A stretch of DNA of 64,000 bases from Synechococcales cyanobacterium C42_A2020_086 (lineage in GTDB: Bacteria; Cyanobacteriota; Cyanobacteriia; Elainellales; Elainellaceae): the NCBI GenBank assembly GCA_015272325.1, contig JACYLU010000006.1, positions 38,698-102,697 on the forward strand. Direction: 5' to 3'. Positions within the stretch are counted from its first letter, which is position 1, and each line of letters begins with the position of its first letter. The translations under genes were made by a program, and so were the position numbers. The notes beneath the pieces were generated by a model. It had not been told where the DNA came from. It worked only from the letters and a program-made list of their open reading frames with translations, and ran no database searches. Below are positions 54,480-63,192 of the stretch, one piece after another.

Positions 54480-56033
54480 TTAGACCGATAGAGCAACTGC
54501 CATCTGACTCGATTCCAGCACCAGATCCGCCGCTTTTTCACCAATCATGACGCAGCTAGCGTTGGTGTTGCCGCTGGGAATAGTGGGCATAATCGATGCA
54601 TCTGCAACGCGCAGCCCTTCCACTCCATAAACCCGGAGTTGAGGGTCAACCACTGCCATTGCATCGCGCCCCATTTTGCACGTTCCTACGGGATGCCAGA
54701 TTGTCTCTGCATACTTGCGAATGTATTGTTCTAGATTGGTACTCAGACCAGGAGCTACTTCACCATCATTAAAGTCAGCAAAAGCTCTTGTATTTGCAAT
54801 TTCCCGGCACAGTTCGATCGCCCGGATGTAGGTTTGCACATCGGTTTCCATTTGCAAATATCGGGGATCAATGATTGGCGGATCTTGAGGATTGGTGGAA
54901 CGAAGTTTGACCTCACCTCGACTTTGGGGCTGAATCAGAACAGGAACGAAAATGGAAACGGGACCGTCTGCGTTAAATTCCGGAGGCGCAAGTTGTGGCA
55001 AGCCAGCGCTGAAGTTGATTTGCACATCGGGAGGAGCCGCTTCCATATTGGGACGGCTTCTGGTAAACAATCCAACCTCAGCCAGTACATCCAATATCGG
55101 CATTTCCTGTTTGGATTTGTAAATCACTTGTAGCCGCATATGGTCTTGCAAGTTTTGCCCCACTCCTGGTAGGTCAACCACAACGGGAATTCCCAGCGAT
55201 CGCAAGTGTACCGCCGGACCAATTCCAGACAGCATTAAAAGTTTTGGAGACAGAAGTGTGCCTGCACTGAGGATGACTTCTTGATCAGCTTTTACCTGAT
55301 GGATTTGCCCATTCTGCACATATTCCACACCCACGACTCGTTTGTTTTCAACTAGCAATCGAGTAGCCAGCGCGTAGGTTTTAACAGTCAGATTAGGTCG
55401 ATTGAGAATTGGGGTTAAAAAGGCAGTAGCGGCACTGCAACGCCGGTTATCTTTGGTGATGTTGAATTGAAACGGTCCAACCCCATCTTCTTGCCAAGCT
55501 CCATTAAAATCCCAGTTGGGCCCAGCATACCCCAGTTCTATAGCCGCATTCGTAAATGCTGTTGCTACGGGGCTGAGAATGGGGCAGTCTCGTACCTGCA
55601 TCGGTCCACCAACACCATGAAATTCATTCGCACCTCCTTCATAATCTTCAGATTTCTTGAAGTAGGGCAGCACGTCAGCATAGCTCCACCCTTCATTTCC
55701 TAATGCATTCCAAACATCGAAATTGCGGCGATTCCCTCGAACATACATCATTGCGTGAATAGAACTACCACCACCCAGCACTTTTCCTTGGATTAAGTTA
55801 ATTCTACGTCCATTCAATCCAAGCTGCGGCTCAGTGATAAACTGCCAATCTATATCTGTTCCCCACAAGCTTACAACAGTGTTAATTGTGTGAATATCAG
55901 GATTGCTGTCTGGACCTCCAGCTTCTAGTAACAACACTTTAATCGATCGATTACCGCTTAAACGATTAGCCAGAACACATCCGGTTGATCCAGCACCGAC
56001 AATAATGTAATTGAATGTTTGCTCGAAATTCAT
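54480..56033 (-). CDS. GMC-family flavin oxidoreductase (choline dehydrogenase-like), 517 aa
   Basis: FAD enzyme that oxidises an alcohol to aldehyde or ketone. N-terminal FAD motif YIIVGAGSTGCVLANRLS, GMC signature 1 at VLGGGSSIHAMMYVRGN, signature 2 at ILSAGTLLSPKLLMLSGIGP, and catalytic H447 in WHPVGTCKMG with N489 in GNTNAS. Full length. It follows the ThDP gene after a 128-base gap that contains a tandem repeat. Such pairs (alcohol oxidation, keto-acid or aldehyde processing) suggest one pathway, but the substrate is unknown. Confidence 0.9.
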   Translation of the reverse strand: MNFEQTFNYIIVGAGSTGCVLANRLSGNRSIKVLLLEAGGPDSNPDIHTINTVVSLWGTDIDWQFITEPQLGLNGRRINLIQGKVLGGGSSIHAMMYVRGNRRNFDVWNALGNEGWSYADVLPYFKKSEDYEGGANEFHGVGGPMQVRDCPILSPVATAFTNAAIELGYAGPNWDFNGAWQEDGVGPFQFNITKDNRRCSAATAFLTPILNRPNLTVKTYALATRLLVENKRVVGVEYVQNGQIHQVKADQEVILSAGTLLSPKLLMLSGIGPAVHLRSLGIPVVVDLPGVGQNLQDHMRLQVIYKSKQEMPILDVLAEVGLFTRSRPNMEAAPPDVQINFSAGLPQLAPPEFNADGPVSIFVPVLIQPQSRGEVKLRSTNPQDPPIIDPRYLQMETDVQTYIRAIELCREIANTRAFADFNDGEVAPGLSTNLEQYIRKYAETIWHPVGTCKMGRDAMAVVDPQLRVYGVEGLRVADASIMPTIPSGNTNASCVMIGEKAADLVLESSQMAVALSV

Positions 56034-56117
56034 AATTCATCTCTCAGCTCTGCTGAAAAAATAATGGGAAATTAAAAAGTAGCATTAAAACCAGGACAGT
56101 TAATGCGAGTATTTCTG

Positions 56118-56147
56118 ATGTTCCTAAATGTTCCTAAATGTTCCTAA
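56118..56147. repeat. Three perfect tandem copies of ATGTTCCTAA
   Basis: Ten-base unit repeated at 56118, 56128 and 56138 and a degenerate fourth unit after it, in the gap between the ThDP and GMC genes. Reads TTAGGAACAT on the coding strand; not a hairpin. Confidence 0.75.
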
Positions 56148-56161
56148 ACTCTTTCTAAACA

Positions 56162-57868
56162 TTACTGTCCACATTTAATGCCAATCATATCTGGACAAAC
56201 ATCTCCTTCCAGTACCACGTCGATTAAAAACGGACCTTCATACGCCAATGCTTTCTGAATGGTAGGCACAATCTCATCAGGTTTCTCGACTCGAATGCCT
56301 TCTACGCCCATCGATCGCGCCATTTGATCAAAATACAGAATGGGTTGGGATAAATCAAAACTCAGCGGAAACGCATGTCTGGGAATGCTCCGTTCCTGCC
56401 AATAGGCTAAAATATTCAGCTGAAGCAAGCGATAGGAACGGTTATTGCAGATGATGAATTTGGCATCCACATTATGACGAGCCGCAGACCAAAGCGCCTG
56501 AATCGTGTACATTGCTCCTCCGTCTCCCGTCACCGCAACGACGGTTTTATCGGGATGAGCGAGTTTAACCCCGATTGCTCCTGGAATGCCTACCCCCAGC
56601 GAACCCCCACGAGTCAGGAAATAGTGCCCCGGTCGAGTTGGCGGCAAATAGCGGGTCAGAGATGGTGAACAGGTCAATGCTTCATCAAACAGAATGGCAT
56701 CTTCAGGAAGGTATTCTGCCAGAGCTTCAGCAAAGCGAGAGAAGTGTAATGGCGTATGGTGCCAAACCTTTTGATCGGCTTTTAATTCCGATTCATGTTT
56801 AGAAGATTTTTCCAATGCCATTTTCATGACTCTAGTTTCCGCATTAGATCTCTGTTCAGGTGTTAGAATCGCATCCAGAATGGTAGCTAGTTTTGCCAGG
56901 GAGCATTTCGGATCGCCCAACATCCCCAAATCGACGGGATGATTTTTGGCAATCGCTTCTGTATCCAGATCAATGTGAATCACTTTCGCATTCGGTGCAA
57001 AAATATTGCTTAGCTTAGGAAACACCTCTGGTAACAGATACGTGCCGCAAACTAAATTGACATCTCCCTTGGAGGTAATGGGGAAGCTTTGATACCCAAA
57101 CATATGTCCGGTTGTTCCCTGATACAGGGGATGAGTATGGCTAATGTTGAGTTCTCCAGCATCGGCCTCCCACACTTCTGCGCCTAACAGTTCCGCGACA
57201 TGGGTAAGTTCATCCTGTGCCTCTGAAAAAGCAATACCATCGCCGACAAAAATCATGGGCTTGTGCGCCGATGCCAGCATTATAGCTGCGGTTTTCAGCA
57301 GTTCCTCATCGGGCAGCACTCTAGTTGAGAGCATCGTAGACGGTTTGACTTCCTCAACCGCAGGAGCCTCCAGAATGTCTAGGGGCAGGCAAACATAAAC
57401 TGGACCCATGGGAGGAGTGGTTGCAACCTTGACAGCGCGACGCAGCACTCGCAGAAGTGAAGATGGCTCCATCACCATTGTTGACCACTTTGTAACTGGC
57501 TCAGCCATTGCCACCAGATCTCCTGCCATTTGGGCATCCATTGCCTGATACTTGATGCCCGAATCTCCACCAACGACTATAAGAGGGGAATGCCCGCGCT
57601 TAGCTTGATACAATGCACCAATTGCATTCCCTAACCCCGGTGTGCTGTGGAGTTGTACTAGGGCTGGTTTTTGAGTTGCCCTAGCGTAACCATCTGCCAT
57701 CATTACAGCAACCGATTCTTGTAAGGTCAGAATGTAGTGTAGATTGGGATAGTTCTGCAGCGCATCCAGAAATCCTTCTTCTGATGTGCCAGGATTGCCG
57801 AACATGTAGTGAATGCCATCGGCTAGAAATTGCTCAAGAATGATACACCGCCCAGGTTTGCTAACCAT
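56162..57868 (-). CDS. ThDP-dependent enzyme, benzoylformate decarboxylase-like, 568 aa
   Basis: Thiamine-diphosphate enzyme of the decarboxylase/acetolactate synthase superfamily. NPGTSEEGFLDAL, the cofactor-activating E51 in LQESVAVMMADGYARA, H74 in VQLHSTPGLGNAIG as in benzoylformate decarboxylase, and ThDP motif VTGDGGAMYTIQALWSAARHN ending ICNNRSY. Length is typical. It likely decarboxylates an alpha-keto acid to an aldehyde or forms a C-C bond (carboligation). Assignment between decarboxylase and ligase is uncertain; a glyoxylate carboligase/ilvB type is less likely because the FAD-binding pattern of AHAS is not obvious. Confidence 0.87.
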   Translation of the reverse strand: MVSKPGRCIILEQFLADGIHYMFGNPGTSEEGFLDALQNYPNLHYILTLQESVAVMMADGYARATQKPALVQLHSTPGLGNAIGALYQAKRGHSPLIVVGGDSGIKYQAMDAQMAGDLVAMAEPVTKWSTMVMEPSSLLRVLRRAVKVATTPPMGPVYVCLPLDILEAPAVEEVKPSTMLSTRVLPDEELLKTAAIMLASAHKPMIFVGDGIAFSEAQDELTHVAELLGAEVWEADAGELNISHTHPLYQGTTGHMFGYQSFPITSKGDVNLVCGTYLLPEVFPKLSNIFAPNAKVIHIDLDTEAIAKNHPVDLGMLGDPKCSLAKLATILDAILTPEQRSNAETRVMKMALEKSSKHESELKADQKVWHHTPLHFSRFAEALAEYLPEDAILFDEALTCSPSLTRYLPPTRPGHYFLTRGGSLGVGIPGAIGVKLAHPDKTVVAVTGDGGAMYTIQALWSAARHNVDAKFIICNNRSYRLLQLNILAYWQERSIPRHAFPLSFDLSQPILYFDQMARSMGVEGIRVEKPDEIVPTIQKALAYEGPFLIDVVLEGDVCPDMIGIKCGQ

Positions 57869-57942
57869 AGTCTCTATTCCTCACAATGAGTGAGTTAAGA
57901 ACTGGAAGTCTAGTTTATTTTGTCATCCAGCTCCTAGTCTGA

Positions 57943-58776
57943 TTACCAGCCATATCGCGTCAAATTTTTGTCAAGTACTTCAACCACTTTTTGACCCGTA
58001 AGATAGGAATCTGGTGTGGATCGTCCTGTAATGAATGGATAGTCCACAACTACCGAGGTTTCTTTACCCACATTGCCGTGGAATTGCCCCTCCGGTCCCG
58101 TTGCATCTCGCAGAATGTACTCCAAGGGATAGGGTGGTGGACCCATATTGAAATCGGTTCCCACGAATCCAGTACCATCTTTGTAGTCATACTCCAGGCA
58201 ATGTCCGGTGACGTGTTTGCCCCAAAGAATGCTCTTCCGATCACCAATGTCCCGCGCAAATGCTAGACAGGCAACTCCATAACATTCAGCTGCGATTGGT
58301 TTACCCATTTGGCGAAAACTGAGAATTAGATCGTGAACACGCTGATTATTAGCCAGATCTACGAGCGAACCGCTACCACCGACAATCAATAGAGCATCGT
58401 ATTGTTGCAGATCTCGATCGCGCACCTCATCCAGTTTCCTGTAATATTCCTCCATTTCGCGAATGAATTTGGGAGAACTCCAGTAAGGACGTTCCGGCAA
58501 CCAAGTCTTGAGATTAATTGGGTGATCTAAACGCAAATTATTGGGATCATCCAACGCTTTGACCTTCTGTGCCATTTCATCAGAAACAACAGGACGACCC
58601 AAAGGAGGATCAACATACGTAGAATCCATGCTGGGACCTAATGCAACCGGACGTTTTCCGGTGGGCGTGGCAAAATCAACCTGATACCCTGCGGCATCAA
58701 ACGTCTCTAGTGGCCCCACTAACTCTTCACCCCAGTAGCCCCATTCTGACAGCACTATGAGAATTTTTCTAGACAT
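57943..58776 (-). CDS. DJ-1/PfpI (Hsp31-like) protein A, 277 aa
   Basis: Class I glutamine-amidotransferase-like fold. Start ATG 58776 (MSRKILIVLSEWGYWGEELVGPLETF) has GGAGG close upstream. Elements of the DJ-1 superfamily: E17/E18 near the pocket, LLIVGGSGSLVD and nucleophile C165 in IAAECYGVACLAF. Extended loop region (65-125) as in larger Hsp31/YhbO-type proteins, which act as glyoxalase III or deglycase-like or chaperone proteins. It is separated by only 4 bases from the next upstream gene, a second DJ-1 type protein. Confidence 0.87.
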   Translation of the reverse strand: MSRKILIVLSEWGYWGEELVGPLETFDAAGYQVDFATPTGKRPVALGPSMDSTYVDPPLGRPVVSDEMAQKVKALDDPNNLRLDHPINLKTWLPERPYWSSPKFIREMEEYYRKLDEVRDRDLQQYDALLIVGGSGSLVDLANNQRVHDLILSFRQMGKPIAAECYGVACLAFARDIGDRKSILWGKHVTGHCLEYDYKDGTGFVGTDFNMGPPPYPLEYILRDATGPEGQFHGNVGKETSVVVDYPFITGRSTPDSYLTGQKVVEVLDKNLTRYGW

Positions 58777-58780
58777 TTGC

Positions 58781-59488
58781 CTAACCTCCACACTCAAGTG
58801 AGTGAAATTGTAGCTTGGCAGCTTCAATTTGACGTAAAGTTTGCTCATAGGAGAGCAACGGTAATTCTTGATCGCAGCGGATAATTTGGTTGACGATCGC
58901 ATCAATAAAGGCATATACATCCTGTCCCGATCGCCCAGTTACCATATCTCCGTCTACAACAATGTGGCTAGGAGAAGGAACATAAATTGCGCCTGCGTTG
59001 ACAATATCAGCGAGTACAACTTCATGACAAATGATTCGTCGCCCCTTCAGCAATTCCGGCATGGGGGTGAGAATCCATAATCCGTGACAGAGAAATCCCT
59101 TGATAATTCTGGGGTTTGCCAATGCCTTGGCAAAGAACTGTACCGCAGGAGCTGTGCGTACTTGCTCTGAACTGATCGGTTGTCCTTCTGGCGGCTGAAA
59201 GTAACGCAAACGAACACTGGTATAGTTCGCTGCCATAATCACAGCTGCGTACTCATTGATATCTACATTTTGAAAATCTATCGTTACATCTATGTACTTT
59301 GGAGATTCCCCCAATTTATCCACGTCGCTAACAAAGCGAACACTGGAATTCCCCCATAAATTTGACATTAGATGAACCGTTGCTCCTAAATCTGAGAAAC
59401 GGATTTGATATGCATCAATTTCTTCAGGAATAAATTCTGTTTCCAACAGTACAGCAATTTTCTTGCCTTCCAGTATTCTTTTACTCAT
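58781..59488 (-). CDS. DJ-1/PfpI-family protein B, 235 aa
   Basis: A different member of the same superfamily: IAVLLETEFIPEEIDAYQIRF, E23 in the pocket, nucleophile C134-H135 in IKGFLCHGLWIL, and IVVDGDMVTGRSGQD, the PfpI-type C-terminal strand. Likely glyoxalase- or protease-like, as for YhbO/PfpI. Low sequence match to protein A. Start ATG 59488 lies one base after the stop of the epimerase-like gene, so translation is coupled. I infer aldehyde or ketoaldehyde detoxification. Confidence 0.87.
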   Translation of the reverse strand: MSKRILEGKKIAVLLETEFIPEEIDAYQIRFSDLGATVHLMSNLWGNSSVRFVSDVDKLGESPKYIDVTIDFQNVDINEYAAVIMAANYTSVRLRYFQPPEGQPISSEQVRTAPAVQFFAKALANPRIIKGFLCHGLWILTPMPELLKGRRIICHEVVLADIVNAGAIYVPSPSHIVVDGDMVTGRSGQDVYAFIDAIVNQIIRCDQELPLLSYEQTLRQIEAAKLQFHSLECGG

Positions 59489-59489
59489 A

Positions 59490-61502
59490 TCACTTACCCT
59501 TCGTACCAACGGGTGTAAATTCCACAACGATTTCTGTTTCTGAACCGAATTGAAATTCATCTTCGCTTAATTCAATGCGGAAGTTATCCGGGTCAAGAGT
59601 ACTGCGTTCAACACCATCGACACTGATCCGGCTTACCTCAAGCACATTGGGCTGAACAAAATCCGGCAGCACGTTGAGCGATCGCCTGCGACAGTTTGTT
59701 CCGGGCTTAAAGTAAAGACAGAACGGATGTTTGTTGACATAGATACTGTTGTAAATGTGAGCAAGATAGTTCAACTCAAAGGCATGATAACCAGATATAG
59801 AATGCCCACCCTTCTGACCGTAACTACCTTGAATTACGGGATCTCCAATATCCGTAACGCGGAAAAAGATTCCTTTGTTATCCTGATCCAGGAAGAACAA
59901 ATTCCAGAAAGCTTCCAGTTCACGTGCCAGCTGCAAATAGTCTCGTTTTTGATCGCGATTGGCATTCGTACAACCATATAGGATCAGATAAGCCAGAATT
60001 CCCTGTTCTTGTTGCCAAAAATCCTTCGTATTGTTCCAGGGAAATTCTAGAAATGTACCATCCGCAGGATGTCGTTCGACTGCATCAAAGACGCCGCTTC
60101 GGAATAGATCAATTCCAACTTCAGCCATACTAATAGCTAACCGATCTGCCAACTTCATCAACCGAGTAGCAAATTGCTTGAACTCTTCAGCTTCTTTGCG
60201 GCTTTCCGCTCGCTCTACCATGTAGTAATAGTAATTGGCAACACGGGTAAGGTTCCAAGCAATCTTCAAGTTATGACCAATTACTGCCCGATCTTGTTGC
60301 CACCGCCAAGAGTGATCTGGTTTCCAGTTGCGGAAAAATCGTTCATTCACAAATGGCACAGTTGGATCAGGATCAGGAAACTTCTCAAGAATAATGCTGC
60401 TAGTTGTGTGAAGAATCTTCTTGCAAATGGCAATGAAGGTGTGTAGGTCTTCATAAGTATGGGCGTGAATCGGTAAGGGTTCGATCGCCAAAATCAAATT
60501 AACCAGATAAGCAGGGATGTGATCGCCAATCGAATTCCAATTCTTTCGAGCTTGGTTATGGCCTAGAGCTTCACTGTTCCAGGTCATAGTCACGTAATCC
60601 AGATGAGAGAAATAGTCTCCGTAAGCATTCTCACCATATTCAGATTCTGGATCGAGGAAGAAATCATTGAAGGCACGAATTGTTCGTTCAATATCCTCCA
60701 ACACTTCCCAATCTAAAGTAATACGATAATACTGTGCTAAACCTGCCAACGCATAAATCTGTTCATAAAGTGGAATCGTGTCTTTATCATCTTCATTCAG
60801 AGAGGGGGTAATTAACTGATACCCGAAATCCGTTTTTTGCTTCCCGAATGCCCAAAAACAGCGCTTTCCATCATTACTCAAACAGCGAAATATTTCACGC
60901 TGATATTGCACCCCAGCACGAGCAGCAGACAGAAATCGTTCGCACCCTGTTAGGAGATAGGCAGAGGACAAACCATAGATCAGTCGTGATAACGTAGCAC
61001 ATTCCTGGATACTATCATGGGTGGGTAATCCTATAATATTTAGGTTGGTTTGGTATAGTTTGAAATCGTCAATCACATAGGTTTGTTTATTGTGGAATAG
61101 ATAGCCCAACCAGGTATCTGCTAAACGAGCAATTTGTTTCAACCACCAGTTTTTAGACTCGAACAAGAAATTGCCATCTTGGGATTGCAGTAGATAAACG
61201 GTGCTAGCACTAAAGCGACGTTTATCCCCATCCTCCTGATACACTCCTCGAACTACGACGAGGCGATTGGGTTGAATGTACTTTCTCAGTAAATCTGAGG
61301 GAGTCCCTGAGAATCCTGGCGGATTAGGATAGCGATCGCAGTTTACACCGTCCAGGTTTTTCACCAGTTCAAACCGCGTTTCTTTACCAATTGATATCCA
61401 AAAATCCTCACCACTACGGCACTTGACTTGGAACGATGCACTGTCTGGTTCGATTTCAGAAATCGTTCCCATGAGTGCCGTGCTGAGAGTAAATCGTTTC
61501 AT
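59490..61502 (-). CDS. AGE-like (N-acylglucosamine 2-epimerase family) protein, 670 aa
   Basis: A (alpha/alpha)6-barrel protein similar to AGE/cellobiose 2-epimerases over residues about 130-590: RFLSAARAGVQYQRE, WAFGKQKTDFGYQL, EQIYALAGLAQYYRIT, DRAVIGHNLKIAWNLTR with H410 in the conserved GHN, KDFWQQEQGILAYLILYG. The family interconverts sugar epimers or isomerises ketoses/aldoses; His410 and Glu near EQGILAY are candidate catalytic residues. It is longer than classic AGE (about 390-410 aa): an N-terminal 125-residue beta-rich region (IGKETRFELVKNLDG) and a C-terminal 70-residue module (RRRSLNVLPDFVQPNVLEVSRISVDGV) are extra. Start ATG 61502 follows GAGAGG. First gene of the 12-gene run. 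Confidence 0.78.
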   Translation of the reverse strand: MKRFTLSTALMGTISEIEPDSASFQVKCRSGEDFWISIGKETRFELVKNLDGVNCDRYPNPPGFSGTPSDLLRKYIQPNRLVVVRGVYQEDGDKRRFSASTVYLLQSQDGNFLFESKNWWLKQIARLADTWLGYLFHNKQTYVIDDFKLYQTNLNIIGLPTHDSIQECATLSRLIYGLSSAYLLTGCERFLSAARAGVQYQREIFRCLSNDGKRCFWAFGKQKTDFGYQLITPSLNEDDKDTIPLYEQIYALAGLAQYYRITLDWEVLEDIERTIRAFNDFFLDPESEYGENAYGDYFSHLDYVTMTWNSEALGHNQARKNWNSIGDHIPAYLVNLILAIEPLPIHAHTYEDLHTFIAICKKILHTTSSIILEKFPDPDPTVPFVNERFFRNWKPDHSWRWQQDRAVIGHNLKIAWNLTRVANYYYYMVERAESRKEAEEFKQFATRLMKLADRLAISMAEVGIDLFRSGVFDAVERHPADGTFLEFPWNNTKDFWQQEQGILAYLILYGCTNANRDQKRDYLQLARELEAFWNLFFLDQDNKGIFFRVTDIGDPVIQGSYGQKGGHSISGYHAFELNYLAHIYNSIYVNKHPFCLYFKPGTNCRRRSLNVLPDFVQPNVLEVSRISVDGVERSTLDPDNFRIELSEDEFQFGSETEIVVEFTPVGTKGK

Positions 61503-61829
61503 ACTGACCTCTCAATCAACCACATTGATGATTTGTTAATGATTTCAAAACCAAATCTACCTAGTGGTGCAGAAAACTCAGGCGATTCTCAGATGAGGTG
61601 ATGTGCAGAAGCGAACGCTGAAGCGACCTAAACTCGTTGAGTCAGCACCCAAGTAGGGGCAAACTGCAAAAGTCGCTGTTTTTAACCTATTGCATATCAA
61701 GAGTTTCAGGGGGTTTTCTATACCACCAAGACTAAATCTATTGTGCGCTTGAAGGTTAGGACATTACAACTCTATACTTTCCAGTTTTAATAGTAGACAA
61801 AGAAGATGAGGATTTTGTGAGGGATTCCT
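61503..61829. other. Region upstream of the AGE-led cluster
   Basis: About 330 AT-rich bases between the epimerase start and the IS remnant. It must hold the promoter of the minus-strand cluster; I cannot fix a -10/-35 pair. No open frame with support. Confidence 0.5.
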
Positions 61830-62120
61830 CTAAGTACGGGACAAAAATTGTAGAACATCCCGGAAATCATCCATTTTCTGTTCCAAATTGAGAACAATGT
61901 AGCGGAGATGGTCAAAGCCATAACGGAAGTTGCTCCTAGCTCTTCGCCCCTGCTTTTTGATTGTCAATAGCTTGACTTGGTGGAACCATTGTCTGGTCAG
62001 GATGGCCCAACACGGGGCTAATGAGAGTAATGCCAGGAGCTTACTCAATCGCTCCGAATCCGTCAGATGGGTGAATTCTAAGCAAAACCCGCGTAGTTTG
62101 AAGATGCCAAATACAGTAGC
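61830..62120 (-). pseudogene. C-terminal remnant of an IS4-type transposase
   Basis: Reading right to left the frame gives FKLRGFCLEFTHLTDSERLSKLLALLSLA, then HQVKLLTIKKQGRRARSNFRYGFDHLRYIVLNLEQK and ends VLQFLSRT at 61830-61832. This is the C-terminal 90 residues or so of a cyanobacterial IS4-family transposase; the upstream catalytic part is gone and the frame loses similarity near 62110-62125. That point probably marks a junction with the second insertion sequence. Confidence 0.75.
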
Positions 62121-62166
62121 GTTCTTGCAGCATCTCCAGAGTAACCACACACATCAGTCAAATCAT

Positions 62167-63192
62167 ATGTCTCCTACTTCCCGTCTTTATGATGCGCTGT
62201 CTGAATTTCTGAGTCAATGCGAAATTCAATGGCGAGATGCGCGTCATCTGCAACCCCTGTGCTGGATGAGGGTGGGGATGATTCAGAGCCAAAACGTTCA
62301 TCTCAATGGATTTGGGGTATACGTGGTCAGCCGAGCAAAAATTGCCCAATCGCACCAGCGACGGTTTTGCCGATGGTTGTCGAATCGCCGCATTGATGTC
62401 ATTTCTGCCCATCATGCTCTGGTTGGGCAGGCTGTGTCGGGATGGAAGCAGGAACGACTGTATCTCAGCCTGGACCCGACAGTGGTGTGGAATTGCTTTT
62501 GCATCGTCTGGCTAGGAGTGGTGTATCGAGGCAGAACAGTCCCCATTGCCTGGTAAGGCGTGGCGCACTCTAGTAGTACGGTGAAGTTGTGGACAATTGA
62601 GAGGCGACTGCGACAAGTACAACGACTCATGCCCAATGGAGTAGCCGTTGTCCTGCTGGCTGACCGGGGCTTTGCCGATGGCAAACTGATGCAATACCTC
62701 AAAGAGAATCTGAACTGGCATTTCCGCATTGGCATCAAACGCTCCTTTCACTTTCAGCACCAGGGGCAGTGGCGCAAAGTATCGTCAGTCCAGTTGCAAC
62801 CGGGACAAGTTTATTGCACCCCTGCGGTCTGGGTCGGTAAAACCAAGCCCTACCCCAAGGTTTATCTGGCGTTTGCTCATGACCAGCAAAGCGGTGAACC
62901 CTCGACGATTGTCAGTGATGAGCCGACAAGCTTACAAACCTTTGCTCAATATCGTCTCCGCTTTCAAGTGGAGGAATCGTTTTTGGATCTCAAGTCGAAT
63001 GGCTTTCAACTGGAAGCCTCTCGGATTCGTGACAGGTTCTCGTTATCGCAGCTTTGCGGAGTCATTGCACTGACGATGCTGGTGCTGGTACTGCAAGGGG
63101 TGCAAGTCGTTGCATCGGGCAAGCGTCGTCAAGTGGATGCTCACTGGAATCGTGGCATGAGTTATCTCAAGCTCGGTTGGAACTTTCAGTAG
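62167..63192 (+). pseudogene. IS4-family transposase interrupted by an in-frame stop
   Basis: From ATG 62167 (MSPTSRLYDALSEFLSQCEI) one frame runs to 63190-63192, broken only by TAA at 62554-62556. Catalytic residues, numbering through the stop, are D103 in SLDPTVVWN, D166 in VLLADRGFADG and E269 inside the exact Y-(2)-R-(3)-E-(6)-K signature (Y262, R265, E269, K276). That defines the IS4 family. The stop between the two Asp residues would give a protein lacking the second and third acid, so the element is probably dead. Terminal inverted repeats could not be located with certainty. Confidence 0.85.

Noticed and set aside
45250..61502. Scytonemin cluster
   Set aside because: ThDP and NHL-type proteins recall ScyA and ScyD-F, but no ScyB, ScyC, tyrosinase or aromatic amino acid genes are present and the ThDP enzyme resembles benzoylformate decarboxylase.
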